From: Desulfatiglandales bacterium
GTDB taxonomy: Bacteria > Desulfobacterota > DSM-4660 > Desulfatiglandales > HGW-15
Direction: 5' to 3'
NCBI GenBank assembly: GCA_030145585.1
Contig: JAQYVK010000044.1
Coordinates: 1-37,098 of the forward strand
Length of the DNA: 37,098 nt
Below the pieces are notes generated by a model. The model was not told the DNA's origin, ran no database searches, and saw only the letters and a program-made list of their open reading frames with translations. The translations under genes and the position numbers were made by a program. Positions 9,979 through 20,047 of this stretch are shown piece by piece. The number at the start of each line of letters is the position of its first letter. Position 1 is the first letter of the stretch.

Positions 9979-11178
9979 ATGAAAAATAAAAAAGTCATTG
10001 TCGGTGTGACCGGGGGAATTGCGGCCTATAAGGTTGCTGAACTGGTTCGACTCCTGGTGCGTGAGGGGGCTTCCACCAAAGTGGCCATGACGGCCCATGC
10101 AACAAAGTTTGTCACACCTTTAACCTTTGAGGCTTTGTCCGGGCAGAGGGTCGTGTCGGACATGTGGGAACCCGAAACCAAACCCATGGACCACATCACC
10201 TGGGGGCAGGATGCGAACCTGGTCGTCATTGCCCCAGCCACGGCTAATTTTCTCGCTCAAATGGCCCATGGGGTTGGCTCTGATTTTCTTTCCACCCTGA
10301 TCCTTGCGGCGACCGCCAAGATATTGGTCTGTCCCTCTATGAACGTTCATATGTATTCGAATCCCGCGGTCCAGGACAACATAAAGATCCTTAGGGAGCG
10401 GGGTTATTTCGTCATGGACGCATGTGAGGGGGAACTTGCCTGCGGGACAGAAGGGGCCGGCCGGTTGCCCGAACCGGAAGACATCCTGGACCAGAGCAAG
10501 GTGTTGCTCTCTGAGGGGGATCTTTCCGGTATGAGAATCCTTGTTACAGCAGGCCCAACCATGGAAGACATCGACCCGGTGCGATACATTACAAACAGGT
10601 CCAGCGGGAAAATGGGCTATGCCCTGGCCGATGCAGCAAGACTTCGGGGGGCGAATGTGACCTTGATCAGCGGGCCCACCTCTCTAAGGCCTCCAAGGAA
10701 TGTTCGCCTAAACAGGGTGAAGACAACAGATGAGATGAAACAGGCGGTATTTGCCTGTTACCAAGAAAACGATGTCATTATCAAGGCTGCAGCCGTTCTG
10801 GATTACAAACCGCGTAATAAAGTGGATCATAAAATAAAGAAGGAGGAGGGGAACCAATCCCTCGATCTGGTTCGGACACCGGATATCTTGGAAGAACTGG
10901 GCCGCGCTAAAGAAGACGCCAATTATTTGCTGGTGGGGTTTGCGGCTGAAACCGAAGATCTCCTCTCCAATGCAAGTCAAAAACTGGCGCGAAAGAACCT
11001 TGACATGATTGTGGCCAACGATGTGTCACGGGATGATGCGGGATTTGAAACGGACACAAATCTCGTCAGGATCATTTACCGTGATGGAGAAAGGGAAGAT
11101 TTGCCCCTGATGACAAAACAGGAGGTGGCGGATCACCTCTTGGGTAGGATCAAAAGGCTATGGGAAAAGGCATCTTGA
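9979..11178 (+). CDS. coaBC: Bifunctional phosphopantothenoylcysteine decarboxylase/phosphopantothenate-cysteine ligase
   Basis: KKVIVGVTGGIAAYKVAELVR, PSMNVHMYSNPAVQDNI, ITAGPTMEDIDPVRYITNRSSGKMGYALA. Confidence 0.96.
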   Translation: MKNKKVIVGVTGGIAAYKVAELVRLLVREGASTKVAMTAHATKFVTPLTFEALSGQRVVSDMWEPETKPMDHITWGQDANLVVIAPATANFLAQMAHGVGSDFLSTLILAATAKILVCPSMNVHMYSNPAVQDNIKILRERGYFVMDACEGELACGTEGAGRLPEPEDILDQSKVLLSEGDLSGMRILVTAGPTMEDIDPVRYITNRSSGKMGYALADAARLRGANVTLISGPTSLRPPRNVRLNRVKTTDEMKQAVFACYQENDVIIKAAAVLDYKPRNKVDHKIKKEEGNQSLDLVRTPDILEELGRAKEDANYLLVGFAAETEDLLSNASQKLARKNLDMIVANDVSRDDAGFETDTNLVRIIYRDGEREDLPLMTKQEVADHLLGRIKRLWEKAS

Positions 11179-11876
11179 CCGTAGAAGAAGAGGTCAAGGA
11201 GATCATGGGCCAGTTAAAGAACCATATGAGCCTAAACCGATCAATGGGTCTGGAGTCCCCTCGCTTATCCCCCCAAGCCCGTGCGTATCTGGATGGCGGT
11301 CCTTCCCAGCCGATTTCTCTTGAGGATTTGCGAGAAGATATCGGGGATTGCAGAAGATGCAAACTCTACCAAGACAGGACCACCCTGGTCTTTGGTGAGG
11401 GTTCCTCAAAGGCTCGTCTTGTCTTTGTGGGTGAGGGGCCCGGGAGAGAGGAAGACCAGGTAGGGAGACCTTTCGTCGGTGAAGCGGGAAGGCTATTGAC
11501 CAAGATTATCGAAGCAATGGGGCTTTCAAGGGAATCGGTCTATATCTGCAACGTTGTAAAATGCCGGCCCCCGAAGAACAGGGATCCTGAAGGGGATGAA
11601 ATAGAAAGCTGTCTTCCTTTTTTAAAGCGTCAACTCAATCTGATCCAGCCCGACGTGATTTGTGCTCTCGGGCGGGTCGCTGCTCAGGCCCTTTTGGGCA
11701 AGGAATTTCGGATCACCCGAGAGCGGGGAAAGTGGCAATCCTTTATGGATATCCCCATGATGCCTACCTTTCACCCTGCATACCTCTTGCGGAATCCGTC
11801 CGCTAAACGAGAGGTCTGGGAGGATATCCAGGAGATCATGCGGCACTTGGGAATGGAGGTCAAAAGAGATGGGTAA
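11160..11876 (+). CDS. Type-4 uracil-DNA glycosylase
   Basis: CRRCKLYQDRTTLVFGEGSSKARLVFVGEGPGREEDQVGRPFVGEAGRLLTKI; THPAYLLRNPSAKREVWED-like C-terminus (read as TFHPAYLLRNPSAKREVWED). Confidence 0.94.
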   Translation: MGKGILTVEEEVKEIMGQLKNHMSLNRSMGLESPRLSPQARAYLDGGPSQPISLEDLREDIGDCRRCKLYQDRTTLVFGEGSSKARLVFVGEGPGREEDQVGRPFVGEAGRLLTKIIEAMGLSRESVYICNVVKCRPPKNRDPEGDEIESCLPFLKRQLNLIQPDVICALGRVAAQALLGKEFRITRERGKWQSFMDIPMMPTFHPAYLLRNPSAKREVWEDIQEIMRHLGMEVKRDG

Positions 11877-13176
11877 AAAAACAATTATATGGATCGGTCC
11901 TTTTGCCCTGGCTTTGATCCTTTTTCAATTTTTGTATTGGGCACCTTCGGGATTGTCGAGCGAGGGTGAGGTCATGATCATAGACCTAGTCGGTGCGATC
12001 AGCCCGGGATCTGCCGCTTTTTTGAAGAAAGGCATCGAGGAGGCCGAAGAACGTGACGTCCATCTTGTCATCATCAGGTTGGATACCCCTGGGGGGCTCG
12101 GTTCTTCGATGCGCACAATGGTTAAGAGCATCTTGAATTCCTCTGTTCCGGTGGTCGTGTATGTGGCGCCCAAGGGTGCCGGGGCGGCGTCTGCCGGGGT
12201 TATGATAACGGTGGCCGGCCATGTTGCCGCCATGGCACCGGGTACGAACATCGGGGCTGCAAGCCCGGTAAGCATTGGAGGAGGGGAAATTCAAGGCACC
12301 ATGTCCACAAAGGTAATGAATGACATGGCATCCTATGGCAGGGGCATTGCCAAGGACAAAGGGAGAAACGCCGAATGGGTAGAGAAGGCGATCCGGGAGG
12401 CGGTATCCATCACCGCCCGAGAGGCCGTAAAGATGAAGGTGGTTGATTTGGTGGCAGAGGACCTAGAAGAGTTGTTGGAAGTTCTCGATGGGCGGGAGGT
12501 CGCGCTCAAGGATGGCAAAAAAATACTCAAAACGAAAGGCCTCACACAGAGTTTTTTCAAACCGGGATTCAGAGACGGGATTCTCAAAATGATCAGTGAT
12601 CCCAACATCTCCTTTATCCTTTTAATAATCGGAGCCGCCGGGCTCTATTTTGAGTTTTCTAATCCGGGCGCTATTTTCCCGGGCGTTATCGGGGCCATAT
12701 CCCTCATCATGGCCTTTTATTCCTTTCAGGCCCTTCCGGTCAATTACGCCGGTCTTATTCTCATTGCACTCGCCATCATATTCTTCATCGCTGAAGTCAA
12801 GGTAACGAGTTATGGGGTTTTGTCCATGGGTGGAGTCGTATCCCTCGCCCTGGGTTCCCTTATGCTCTTTGAAGATGTGAAGGTCTCGCTTAAATTGATG
12901 GCGCCGACCATTGTTTTGATTAGCGCCTTTTTTATTATTGTCTCAAGCCTCGCCTTCAGGGCGCATAAAACAAAGCCTAAAAGCGGGATGGAAGGCATGA
13001 TCGGATCAGCGGGTCTGGTTAAGGAGACGATCGACCCGGAAGGGCTGATCTTCATACATGGGGAATACTGGCGGGCCGTATCCGGGGAGAAGATCGAGCC
13101 GGGTGAACGGGTTCAGGTGGAAAACGCCGAAGGATTGGTTTTAACAGTAAAAAGAGCAAACGACAAAGAATCCTGA
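11869..13176 (+). CDS. NfeD-family membrane-bound serine protease (ClpP-like domain)
   Basis: [50 protein letters not shown] region, C-terminal OB-like NfeD domain. Confidence 0.93.
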   Translation: MGKKTIIWIGPFALALILFQFLYWAPSGLSSEGEVMIIDLVGAISPGSAAFLKKGIEEAEERDVHLVIIRLDTPGGLGSSMRTMVKSILNSSVPVVVYVAPKGAGAASAGVMITVAGHVAAMAPGTNIGAASPVSIGGGEIQGTMSTKVMNDMASYGRGIAKDKGRNAEWVEKAIREAVSITAREAVKMKVVDLVAEDLEELLEVLDGREVALKDGKKILKTKGLTQSFFKPGFRDGILKMISDPNISFILLIIGAAGLYFEFSNPGAIFPGVIGAISLIMAFYSFQALPVNYAGLILIALAIIFFIAEVKVTSYGVLSMGGVVSLALGSLMLFEDVKVSLKLMAPTIVLISAFFIIVSSLAFRAHKTKPKSGMEGMIGSAGLVKETIDPEGLIFIHGEYWRAVSGEKIEPGERVQVENAEGLVLTVKRANDKES

Positions 13177-13217
13177 ACTGTCTTTTAATTTTGCATCAAG
13201 CACGAAAGGGGGTCAAC

Positions 13218-13961
13218 ATGTTTTATATCTTAGCGGCGGTCTTAATCATTTTCTTTCTCGCTTCGGCCATCAAGATTTTAAAGGAGTATGAGCGAGGCGT
13301 CATATTTAGATTGGGACGGGTGATCAATACCAAAGGACCGGGTATTATTATTATTATCCCGCTCATTGATAAATTGGTTAAGGTGAGCCTACGTCTGGTG
13401 ACCATGGATGTTCCATCACAGGATGTCATCACACGGGACAACGTCTCCGTCAAAGTCAACGCGGTCGTATATTTTAGGGTCATGGATCCCAACAATGCGA
13501 TCGTCGAGGTGGAGAATTTCCTTTTTGCCACGTCCCAGCTTGCACAGACCACCCTGAGGAGTGTGTGCGGGCAGGTGGAGCTGGATGAACTCCTCGCGGA
13601 GAGGGAAAAGATAAATACCCAGTTGCAGAGTATCCTGGACAAGAACACCGATCCCTGGGGAATAAAGGTCACGACCGTGGAGGTCAAACATATCGACCTG
13701 CCCCAGGAGATGCAGCGGGCCATGGCCAAACAGGCTGAAGCGGAGAGGGAGAGGCGCGCTAAAGTCATCAACGCAGAGGCTGAGTTTCAGGCCGCTACTC
13801 GCTTGGTAGAGGCCGCGGGCATTATTTCAAAACATCCAGAGGCCCCCCAACTCAGGTATTTGCAGACCCTGAAAGAGGTTTCTACGGAGAATAACTCCAC
13901 GACCCTATTCCCCATACCCATAGACCTTTTCAGGGTTTTTATGAAGAAGGAAGATAAATAG
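13218..13961 (+). CDS. Slipin/stomatin SPFH-domain protein
   Basis: [35 protein letters not shown]...; adjacent to NfeD as in many prokaryotic operons; RBS gaaaggggg before ATG 13218. Confidence 0.94.
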   Translation: MFYILAAVLIIFFLASAIKILKEYERGVIFRLGRVINTKGPGIIIIIPLIDKLVKVSLRLVTMDVPSQDVITRDNVSVKVNAVVYFRVMDPNNAIVEVENFLFATSQLAQTTLRSVCGQVELDELLAEREKINTQLQSILDKNTDPWGIKVTTVEVKHIDLPQEMQRAMAKQAEAERERRAKVINAEAEFQAATRLVEAAGIISKHPEAPQLRYLQTLKEVSTENNSTTLFPIPIDLFRVFMKKEDK

Positions 13962-14023
13962 GGGGCGGAGAGTGTGGATAAGGGTTCCAAGAACATCAAT
14001 TCGTAAGGAAGGGGAATTTTTTT

Positions 14024-14866
14024 ATGGCAGATGAGGAGAAAAAAGAAGAGTCAGGAAAAGAAGAGGACATAAAGAAAGAGACAAAAGCAGGCAAAGAGGA
14101 GAAAGAAAAGGCAAAGAAAGAGAAGCCTGTAAAAGCAGAGAAAAAGCCGAAAGAAACGGGCAAGAAAGAGCCGGAAGCAAAGGCGGAGAAAGAGAAGAAG
14201 GAAAAACCAGGGGAAAAAGCAGAAAAAGGTAAAAAAGAGAAGGTCGAGGAAAAGGCCGAGGCAAAAGCAGAGAAGGAAAAAAAGGTAAAGAAAGAAGCGG
14301 CCGCTGAGGTGGGAAAAGAAGAAAAATTAGAAGTAGAAGCAAACGCTAAGGCGGAAAAAGAGGAGAAGATAGAGGAAGAAGCTGCCGCTAAGGCGGAAAA
14401 AGAAGAAAAATTAGAAGCAGCGGCGCCCGCAAAGGCAGAAAAAGATGAGAAGGTAGAGGCAGACGCAGTTGCAGAGAAAGAAGAGAAGGTAGAAGTAGAA
14501 GCTGCCGCTAAGGCGGAAAAAGAAGAAAAATTAGAAGCAGCGGCGGCCGTAAAGGCAGAGAAGGAAGAGAAAGAAAAAGGTGACAAGGAGAAAGAAGCAA
14601 CTGCAGAGTTAGGCAAAACAGAGAAGGTGAAGGGGGCAAAAAAAGAAGAAACAGAAAAGCCCCTGGATAAAAAGACGTCTAAGGGTACGGAGAAAAAGAA
14701 GGCACCCAAAGAAGGGGGGCGTACAAAGGAACTGAAAAAGAAAATCTTCCTGCTCCAGGAGAAGAAAAAGGCGGCGAGAGAAGCAAGGGACAAAAAACAA
14801 GTGGATATTTTTCGTCGCCGAATCAACCGCCTCAAAAAGAAGACCAGAAAAGTGGCTCAAGCCTAA
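14024..14866 (+). CDS. Lys/Glu/Ala-rich low-complexity coiled-coil protein with basic C-terminal tail
   Basis: MADEEKKEESGKEEDIKKETKAG...; 40-aa internal repeat; C-terminus LKKKIFLLQEKKKAAREARDKKQVDIFRRRINRLKKKTRKVAQA; followed by terminator. Confidence 0.75.
   Translation: MADEEKKEESGKEEDIKKETKAGKEEKEKAKKEKPVKAEKKPKETGKKEPEAKAEKEKKEKPGEKAEKGKKEKVEEKAEAKAEKEKKVKKEAAAEVGKEEKLEVEANAKAEKEEKIEEEAAAKAEKEEKLEAAAPAKAEKDEKVEADAVAEKEEKVEVEAAAKAEKEEKLEAAAAVKAEKEEKEKGDKEKEATAELGKTEKVKGAKKEETEKPLDKKTSKGTEKKKAPKEGGRTKELKKKIFLLQEKKKAAREARDKKQVDIFRRRINRLKKKTRKVAQA
14377..14545 (+). repeat. 120-bp-period internal coding repeat
   Basis: 49-bp block agaagctgccgctaaggcggaaaaagaagaaaaattagaagcagcggcg identical at 14377-14425 and 14497-14545. 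Confidence 0.9.
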
Positions 14867-14882
14867 GAACGGCTCAGCATTC

Positions 14883-14930
14883 AAGCAGGCTCACAGGCTG
14901 AAAAGAGTGGGCCTGCTTTTGTTTTTTTAC
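14883..14930 (+). terminator. Rho-independent terminator after the K/E-rich gene
   Basis: AAGCAGGC (14883-14890) ... GCCTGCTT (14911-14918) followed by ttgttttttta. Confidence 0.75.
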
Positions 14931-15033
14931 TGTCATTCATTTGGGAGAACTTTTGGATAAGGATTCTTTCCCCTATAAGAAGAAACATGAAATTGGTTGG
15001 GACGCCGGTTGACATGTTGAAAAGGAAAGGGCC

Positions 15034-15750
15034 ATGCATAGCCCCATGAGGACAGTCGCCATTATACCCGCCGCCGGCGTGGGGGCGCGTATGGAAACTG
15101 ATAGGGCAAAGCAATTCCTGGATTTCCACGGGAAACCGCTTTTGACCGTTACTCTGGAAAAATTTCAGGATAGTCCTGCAATCCATGGAATTATTCTCGT
15201 TGTCCCGCAGGATCAGCTTGATTACTGTGCAAAAGAGATCATCGAGCCCTATCACCTCACCAAGGTGGAAAAGGTGATAAGGGGAGGGGCAAGACGACAG
15301 GATTCAGTCCGATTGGGAATCGAGGCCTCCAATGGGCACTACGAATTGATTTTAATCCATGATGGGGTTCGCCCTCTGGTTGATCCCGGGTTGATCGAAA
15401 AGGTTGTGGCCGCTGGAGAGAGAGAACGGGCTGTGATCACGGCTTTACCGGTCAAAGAGACGGTCAAGGAGGTGGATGGAAATGGCCGGGTCATAAAGAC
15501 CTGGGATCGGGGCCAGCTCCGGTTGGTGCAGACACCGCAGATTTTTCGATACGAAGATATCCTCAAAGCCCACCAGCTTGCGCTCCGGGAGGGATGGGAA
15601 GCAGTGACCGATGATGCCCTGCTGGTGGAGAAAATGGGCATACCCGTTAGAGTGATCGATGGGTCGGAAACCAATATCAAAGTAACAACACCCCATGATA
15701 TGGCTCTAGCGCGCCTGTTATGGAGAAGCGATCTCAAAAATACCAAATAG
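15034..15750 (+). CDS. ispD: 2-C-methyl-D-erythritol 4-phosphate cytidylyltransferase
   Basis: AIIPAAGVGARMETDRAKQFLDFHGKPLL; IHDGVRPLVDPGLIEKV; ATDDALLVEK-type motif (VTDDALLVEKMG). Confidence 0.95.
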   Translation: MHSPMRTVAIIPAAGVGARMETDRAKQFLDFHGKPLLTVTLEKFQDSPAIHGIILVVPQDQLDYCAKEIIEPYHLTKVEKVIRGGARRQDSVRLGIEASNGHYELILIHDGVRPLVDPGLIEKVVAAGERERAVITALPVKETVKEVDGNGRVIKTWDRGQLRLVQTPQIFRYEDILKAHQLALREGWEAVTDDALLVEKMGIPVRVIDGSETNIKVTTPHDMALARLLWRSDLKNTK

Positions 15751-15871
15751 CCCGATCTCTATGCGTCCTGCTGTTCACCGTCCTTGACCTCGGACCATTT
15801 TTCTATTTTTGAGATGGCTTCTAACAACAAATAAACAGCCTGAAAAGCAAAGACTTTGGATAAGTGAACAG

Positions 15872-16795
15872 ATGAAGTTAAGAATAGGCACAAGAGGCAG
15901 TCCGTTGGCCCTTGCTCAGAGCAATTGGGTCAAGGAGAAAATCGAAGCAAAGTACCCGGATATCCAGATCTCCCTTTTAAAGATAAAGACCAAAGGGGAT
16001 AAGATTTTGGACTCCCCCCTGGCAGAGATCGGCGGGAAGGGTCTTTTTGTCAAGGAGATCGAGGAGTCCCTGCTAAAAGAGGAGGTGGATCTGGCTGTCC
16101 ACAGCATGAAGGATCTCCCGGCAGACATGCCGGAGGGCCTTCAAATTACCATATACCCGGAGAGAGAAGATCCCCGTGACGCGCTTGTATCAATAGGCTA
16201 TCAAACCCTATCGGCCTTGCCGGAGGGGTCGTCGGTAGGCACCGGCAGTCTTAGACGTTCGGCGCAGTTGCTTCATCTGAGACCTGACCTTCACGTGGTC
16301 CCACTGAGGGGGAATGTAGGGACCCGCCTCAGGAAACTGGAAACGGAAAATTTGCAGGCGGTCATCCTCGCCACGGCGGGACTCCGCCGCCTCGGGTTTT
16401 CAGACAGAATAAGCCAAGTCCTTTCCACTGAAGAGATTTTACCCGCTGTAGGTCAGGGCGCTCTTGGTTTGGAATTGAGACAGGATGATACAGCCACAAA
16501 AGAGGCGCTCCAATTCCTGAACCATGAAAGAACAGAGGTGACAGTCAGGGCTGAAAGGGCTTTTTTGAACAAACTGGAAGGGGGATGCCAAGTTCCCATT
16601 GCCGCTTACAGTCGCATTGAGGGAGAAAGCATAATATTGCAGGGTCTTGTAGCGGAATTGGATGGGAGCAGGGTCATCAAGGACGAAGTCAGTGGAAATA
16701 AAGGCAGCCCTGAAGATATCGGCACGACCCTCGCGGATAGGATTCTTGCAGCCGGTGGAGATAAGATTCTCGCGCAGATTTATGGTGCTGAATAA
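15872..16795 (+). CDS. hemC: Hydroxymethylbilane synthase
   Basis: MKLRIGTRGSPLALAQSNWVKEKIE, AVHSMKDLPADMPEGL, GTGSLRRSAQLL, EGGCQVPIAAY; ATG 15872 preferred to ORF start 15809. Confidence 0.96.
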   Translation: MKLRIGTRGSPLALAQSNWVKEKIEAKYPDIQISLLKIKTKGDKILDSPLAEIGGKGLFVKEIEESLLKEEVDLAVHSMKDLPADMPEGLQITIYPEREDPRDALVSIGYQTLSALPEGSSVGTGSLRRSAQLLHLRPDLHVVPLRGNVGTRLRKLETENLQAVILATAGLRRLGFSDRISQVLSTEEILPAVGQGALGLELRQDDTATKEALQFLNHERTEVTVRAERAFLNKLEGGCQVPIAAYSRIEGESIILQGLVAELDGSRVIKDEVSGNKGSPEDIGTTLADRILAAGGDKILAQIYGAE

Positions 16796-16845
16796 GCGCC
16801 CGAACTGTTCAGGCACCTCCCAAAAAAACAGCAGGACTTAAAGAC

Positions 16846-18384
16846 ATGACAGGAGAAAAAAAAGGCAAAGTCTACTTGGTAGGTGCAGGGCCTGGAGATC
16901 CGGGTTTGCTCACAATCAAGGCGAAGGCTTGTATTGAAAACGCGGACGTCGTTGTTTACGACTACCTGGCAAACCGGGTCTTCCTTGACTATGCGGGCAA
17001 GAAAGCGGAATTGATATATGTAGGTAAAAAAGGCGGCTCTCATACCATGAGCCAGCAAGACATCAACAGGCTGATCGTAGAAAAGGCCAACAAGGGCCTC
17101 AGCGTAGCCAGACTCAAGGGAGGGGATCCATTTATCTTTGGACGGGGTGGCGAAGAGGCCCAGGAATTGATAAAGGCGGGTGTCTCATTTGAGGTCATAC
17201 CGGGAATTACTTCTGCTATAGCCGTGCCCGCTTATGCTGGGATTCCTTTGACCCATCGAGACCACACATCCACGGTTGCCTTTATCACCGGCCATGAAGA
17301 TCCCACAAAGGAAAGATCAGACATTGCATGGGACAAGCTTGCAACGGGAGTAGGCACCCTGGTTTTTCTGATGGGTGTAGGAAACTTGCCCAAGATCTCT
17401 AAGCGTCTCATGGAATATGGCCGTTCTCCTGAGACGCCTATAGCCATCATCCACCGTGGGACCGTGTCAGCGCAGAAAACCCTTGTCGGATGCCTTGGGG
17501 ATATTGCCCAAAGGATTGAGAAAGAACCTGTGAAAGCGCCTTCCATCATTGTGGTGGGTGACGTTGTTAACCTCCGGAAAGACCTCAATTGGTTTGAAAA
17601 AAGGCCCCTTCTTGGTAAAAAAATTGTCGTAACACGGGCCAGGGCGCAGGCGAGTGGCTTTTTGGCACAGTTGTCCGAATTGGGGGCTGAGTGCATAGAG
17701 TTCCCAACCATCGAGATCATTCCTCCCAGCACGTGGGAGGACATGGATCAAGGGATTCAATCCCTCGATAGTTATCAGTGGTTGTTGTTTACCAGCGTGA
17801 ACGGAGTTGAATTCTTTTTTAAGAGATTAGAGGCCCTCGGAAAAGATGTTCGTGATCTGAAAGGGATTTTGATTGGGGCCATAGGGCCGAAAACGGCCCA
17901 GGCAATTCGGGACAAGGGCATAAGGCCGGATTTGGTCCCGGATGAGTACAGGGCGGAGGCAGTCGTAGAGGCCTTCAAGAAAAATGATCAAAAAGGTGTA
18001 CGGGTCTTACTGCCCAGGGCGGCTGAGGCAAGAGAGGTGCTTCCTAAGGAACTGGAGAAGATGGGTGCCGTGGTCGATGTAGTGGAGGCCTACAGAACCG
18101 TGAAACCGGACGGGGAGAAGGATCGTTTGGTGGAGATGCTTGAGAAAAGGGAGATCCACATGGTCACCTTCACCAGCTCATCCACGGTCAGTAATTTTAT
18201 AGAGATGTTTGATGCGCAAGGTGGGCAATTACAAGGGTGGATGGGCGAGGTGGCGGTCGCTTGTATCGGACCCATTACGGCCAAGACCGCCGAAGAAAAA
18301 GGGCTGTCGGTCAGCCTTGTCCCATCGGAGTATACTATCGAGGCCCTTACAGAGGAGATTGTGAAATACTATACTCCTCGTTAA
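16846..18384 (+). CDS. cobA-hemD: Fused uroporphyrinogen-III C-methyltransferase / uroporphyrinogen-III synthase
   Basis: VYLVGAGPGDPGLLTIKA, ARLKGGDPFIFGRGGEEA, then HemD-like KKIVVTRARAQASGFLAQL. Confidence 0.95.
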   Translation: MTGEKKGKVYLVGAGPGDPGLLTIKAKACIENADVVVYDYLANRVFLDYAGKKAELIYVGKKGGSHTMSQQDINRLIVEKANKGLSVARLKGGDPFIFGRGGEEAQELIKAGVSFEVIPGITSAIAVPAYAGIPLTHRDHTSTVAFITGHEDPTKERSDIAWDKLATGVGTLVFLMGVGNLPKISKRLMEYGRSPETPIAIIHRGTVSAQKTLVGCLGDIAQRIEKEPVKAPSIIVVGDVVNLRKDLNWFEKRPLLGKKIVVTRARAQASGFLAQLSELGAECIEFPTIEIIPPSTWEDMDQGIQSLDSYQWLLFTSVNGVEFFFKRLEALGKDVRDLKGILIGAIGPKTAQAIRDKGIRPDLVPDEYRAEAVVEAFKKNDQKGVRVLLPRAAEAREVLPKELEKMGAVVDVVEAYRTVKPDGEKDRLVEMLEKREIHMVTFTSSSTVSNFIEMFDAQGGQLQGWMGEVAVACIGPITAKTAEEKGLSVSLVPSEYTIEALTEEIVKYYTPR

Positions 18385-18503
18385 AAAATTTGACTTGTCC
18401 CTTAGAGTCGCCTCTTCGCCCCAGACCGGGGTTGCTTTCTATTCAATTATTTATCAGTCCAGTAAAAAAAAGGGGGCCTGTTCGACATGGTCCCTTGGGC
18501 CGG

Positions 18504-18532
18504 CTGTTCGCGCCGCTCCGCGGCGTAAACAG
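18504..18532 (+). promoter_or_regulatory. Leader hairpin immediately upstream of the CaiB-type gene RBS
   Basis: CTGTTcgCGCCGCtccGCGGCGtaAACAG, followed by taggagggatagctATG. Confidence 0.5.
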
Positions 18533-18548
18533 CTTAGGAGGGATAGCT

Positions 18549-19709
18549 ATGAGACCGTTGACTGGTATTAAAGTCATTGAGATGGCGGGTCTAGCCCCCG
18601 CGCCCTATTGCGGGATGATCCTTGCGGATTTCGGGGCGGATGTCGTGGTCGTAGATAGGCTGTCAAAAGGGAGCCAGGAAACTCCTTTTTTCATGTCCAA
18701 GGACCCGTTTGACCGTGGAAAGAGATCCATCCGAATTGACCTGAAAACTGAAGAGGGCATCGCCATGGTGAAGCGGCAGATTGTCTCTTCCGATGTCCTG
18801 CTGGAGCCTTATAGACCCGAAGTCATGGAAAAACTAGGGATCGGTCCGGACGATGCCCTGAAATTAAATCCCAAATTGATTTATGCACGCCTTACCGGCT
18901 GGGGACAAAGTGGGCCTTATGCCGGAATGGCAGGGCATGATATCAATTATCTCGCACTGTCAGGGGTCCTTTCCCTTTGTAGGCTTAAAGGGGAAAAGCC
19001 CCATCCACCCTGTAATCTTCTGGGAGACTTTGCCGGCGGCGGGATGCTGTGTGCACTCGGTATTACTTTAGCCCTGTTCGAGAGGACCCATTCGGGCAAG
19101 GGCCAGGTCGTGGATGCCGCCATGGTGGATGGCGCATCGAGCTTTTTGACCTATATTTATGGGCTGCTTGCCCACAATTTCATGACCCTGGATATCGGTT
19201 CAAATATCTTAGACGGCGCTGCACCCTATTACCAAACCTATGAAACAGCTGATCAAAAATATATGGCTGTCGGTGCCATCGAGGGACGGTTTTATGAGCA
19301 GTTTGTCCTGGGGCTTCGATTGGATCCAACGTCGCTTCCTGATCAGAACGAAGAGGAACAATGGCCTAAAATGCAGGCCCAATTTGCCGAAATATTCCGA
19401 AAAAAAACGAGGGATGAATGGTCCTCTACTTTTAAAGGAAAAGATGCTTGCGTTTCACCTGTACTCGATTTGGATGAGGTGGATCAGGATCCTCATTTCA
19501 TTGAGAGAAGAAGCTTCATAAATCTCAAAGGCATTCTGCAACCTGCTGCGGCCCCGAGGCTCACCAGAACGCCCGGAAGGTCTGATACGCCGGGGAGTCC
19601 AAGGGGTTCAGAGACAAGAAAAGTCCTCGAAGATCTCGGTTATTCTTCCGAAGAGATCTCGACCCTGCTTGAAAAGGGTATCGTCGAAGCTTCATCGGAA
19701 AATGGGTGA
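18549..19709 (+). CDS. CaiB/BaiF-family CoA transferase, probable alpha-methylacyl-CoA racemase
   Basis: MRPLTGIKVIEMAGLAPAPYCGMILADFGADVVVVDR; GHDINYLALSG; ATG 18549 with good RBS, ORF-track start 18237 overlaps hemD. Confidence 0.92.
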   Translation: MRPLTGIKVIEMAGLAPAPYCGMILADFGADVVVVDRLSKGSQETPFFMSKDPFDRGKRSIRIDLKTEEGIAMVKRQIVSSDVLLEPYRPEVMEKLGIGPDDALKLNPKLIYARLTGWGQSGPYAGMAGHDINYLALSGVLSLCRLKGEKPHPPCNLLGDFAGGGMLCALGITLALFERTHSGKGQVVDAAMVDGASSFLTYIYGLLAHNFMTLDIGSNILDGAAPYYQTYETADQKYMAVGAIEGRFYEQFVLGLRLDPTSLPDQNEEEQWPKMQAQFAEIFRKKTRDEWSSTFKGKDACVSPVLDLDEVDQDPHFIERRSFINLKGILQPAAAPRLTRTPGRSDTPGSPRGSETRKVLEDLGYSSEEISTLLEKGIVEASSENG

Positions 19710-19745
19710 CATGAAGAAACTATATGGCTGTTTTCATAAACATGT

Positions 19746-19945
19746 ACCGATTGGAAGGAGTGTGGGACAGTCTAAAATCCCCCCTGGCCCACCTTTTTGA
19801 AAAGGGGGGAAAGTTTACCCTCCAGCATCGCTCGTTTCGGCCATAGGTGGTTGATACTACCACAGGTCTTCATAAGTCCCCCCTTTGACAAAGGGGGACA
19901 GGGGGATTTATTAAAAAGGAAAATAGAAACATATTTCTGACAATT
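19746..19945 (+). repeat. 200-bp dispersed repeat, copy 1
   Basis: accgattggaaggagtgt...aaatcccccctggccc...gacaaagggggacagggggattta...gaaacatatttctgacaatt; inverted homologue at 34545-34744. Confidence 0.88.
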
Positions 19946-19992
19946 ACTCTAAGTGGACGAACAAAGGGGAATTTAGAAGTGATAAGCCAAAT

Positions 19993-20026
19993 AAAAAGGG
20001 CACCCTATCAGTGGATAGGTTGCCCT
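19993..20026 (-). terminator. Rho-independent terminator of the cold-shock gene
   Basis: On minus strand: agggcaacctatc cact gatagggtgccct followed by ttttt. Confidence 0.8.
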
Positions 20027-20047
20027 TAGTGATTTGTTTGTTGTGAA

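Noticed and set aside
13996-14835. 279-aa minus-strand Ser/Phe-rich ORF
   Set aside because: Mirror of the polypurine K/E-rich coding strand; composition artefact antisense to a gene with RBS and terminator.
18237-18548. Long N-terminal extension of the CaiB-type ORF
   Set aside because: Overlaps the end of hemD out of frame and has no family similarity; ATG 18549 has a proper RBS and begins the conserved domain.
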